In this document: one piece after another, positions 62,402 to 62,711 of the stretch
Numbering within the stretch: the stretch's first letter is position 1
How the letters are laid out: every line of letters starts with the position of its first letter
Assembly (NCBI GenBank): GCA_002320665.1
Contig: DCKO01000016.1
Span: forward strand, 3,857-66,567
Source: Micavibrio sp. UBA1672
Lineage (GTDB): Bacteria; Pseudomonadota; Alphaproteobacteria; Micavibrionales; Micavibrionaceae
Direction of reading: 5' to 3'
Length of the DNA stretch: 62,711 nucleotides
Program-made: the position numbers and the translations under genes
The notes under the pieces: model-generated
What the model was told of the DNA's origin: nothing
Databases searched by the model: none
What the model saw: the letters and a program-made list of their open reading frames with translations, nothing else

Positions 62402-62711
62402 CTACCTTTCGGAAAATGCTGTTTTGATTGATATATGAATAGGTTTCAGGAGATATTGAAGAATGGTTTTTTTACCTGTGATTACATCGGCCATAACTGT
62501 CATGCCGGGCATGATGCGGTTTGAAATATTACCGCCCACAAAATTATGCTGCAGCAATATACGGCCCTGATAATAGCGCTCACCATGATCATCTGCAAAA
62601 GTTGTTGCAGAAATTTGCTCCAGCTTACCTTCTACCGAACCATATCTTGAGAAATCAAAAGAGCTGAATTTCACCTGAACAGCTTGCCCTACTTTGACGT
62701 GACCAATATCT
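62402..62711 (-). CDS. HlyD-family type I secretion periplasmic adaptor, C-terminal part only
   Basis: The C-terminal ~103 residues only; the N-terminus lies beyond the window. VGQAVQVKFSSFDFSRYGSV, RIMPGMTVMADVITGKKTI and LQYLLKPI are typical of HlyD/PrtE/LapC membrane fusion proteins of type I secretion. The stop lies 4 nt before the REC-HATPase gene's ATG. It suggests that a type I secretion (RTX adhesin or protease) system lies just upstream, possibly controlled by the phosphorelay. Confidence 0.9.
   Translation of the reverse strand, partial: DIGHVKVGQAVQVKFSSFDFSRYGSVEGKLEQISATTFADDHGERYYQGRILLQHNFVGGNISNRIMPGMTVMADVITGKKTILQYLLKPIHISIKTAFSER

Overview
The window looks like a chromosomal segment of a Gram-negative alphaproteobacterium of fairly low GC content. 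The main clues are a cbb3 oxidase operon of ccoNOQP-GHIS type, a ChvG/ChvI pair followed by rapZ, the surA-rsmA pair, a complex-I NDUFA9-type epimerase, TPR/BamB/Der synteny, a TTAA-N7-TTAA (CtrA-like) site and CcoS/CcoQ microgenes. The genus cannot be fixed from the sequence. No tRNA, rRNA, insertion sequence or CRISPR array was seen.

Layout. 1-2.9 kb: outer-membrane assembly and ribosome genes (der, bamB, a YfgM-like TPR protein), then a thioredoxin-fold protein. 3.5-5.1 kb: a small hypothetical protein and an L,D-transpeptidase. 5.1-8.7 kb: an AT-rich accessory island of toxin and immunity genes. It holds two related Sec-exported proteins built on the bacterial RNase A-like (CdiA-CT type) fold. 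The second keeps the catalytic signature and is followed by a CdiI_2-like immunity gene. The first has lost the signature residues and carries a new basic C-terminal module. Between them lie four small candidate immunity genes, two of which share a zinc ribbon. 8.7-22.6 kb: cell-wall amidase, a formyltransferase-like protein, an orphan FlgC-like protein, a TPR-methyltransferase, two EamA transporters, ilvC, gmk, rsmA, surA, an NDUFA9-like protein and a DUF1223 protein. 22.6-31.9 kb: PcrA/UvrD helicase, a diguanylate cyclase, an unknown acidic protein, a ComM-type ATPase, a HIT protein and a YeeZ-like reductase. 32-34.8 kb: a glutathione transferase, a cytochrome b561-YceI fusion and a second YceI protein. 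34.9-39.1 kb: uppP, rapZ, chvG and chvI. 39.1-42.4 kb: three tandem AIM24-family proteins and an M48 protease.

42.5-44.15 kb: a sigma-54 activator response regulator. Divergent from it is an exact sigma-54 promoter with an upstream palindrome. About 110 nt downstream there is a strong intrinsic terminator and no ORF between, so this is a predicted sigma-54-dependent small RNA, laid out like Vibrio luxO-qrr. 44.2-45.7 kb: two outer-membrane proteins (TorF-type porin, OmpW). 45.8-54.8 kb: the high-affinity cbb3 oxidase operon with its maturation genes, divergent from an Fnr-type regulator; a TTGAC-N4-GTCAA box lies between them. 54.8-62.7 kb: a dense phosphorelay cluster (two hybrid kinases with HPt domains, a REC protein, a REC-HATPase protein) leading into a truncated type I secretion HlyD-family gene.

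The two most notable systems are the secreted RNase A-like toxin/immunity island (5.1-8.7 kb) and the sigma-54/sRNA module (42.5-44.15 kb). Both are inferred from sequence reading alone.
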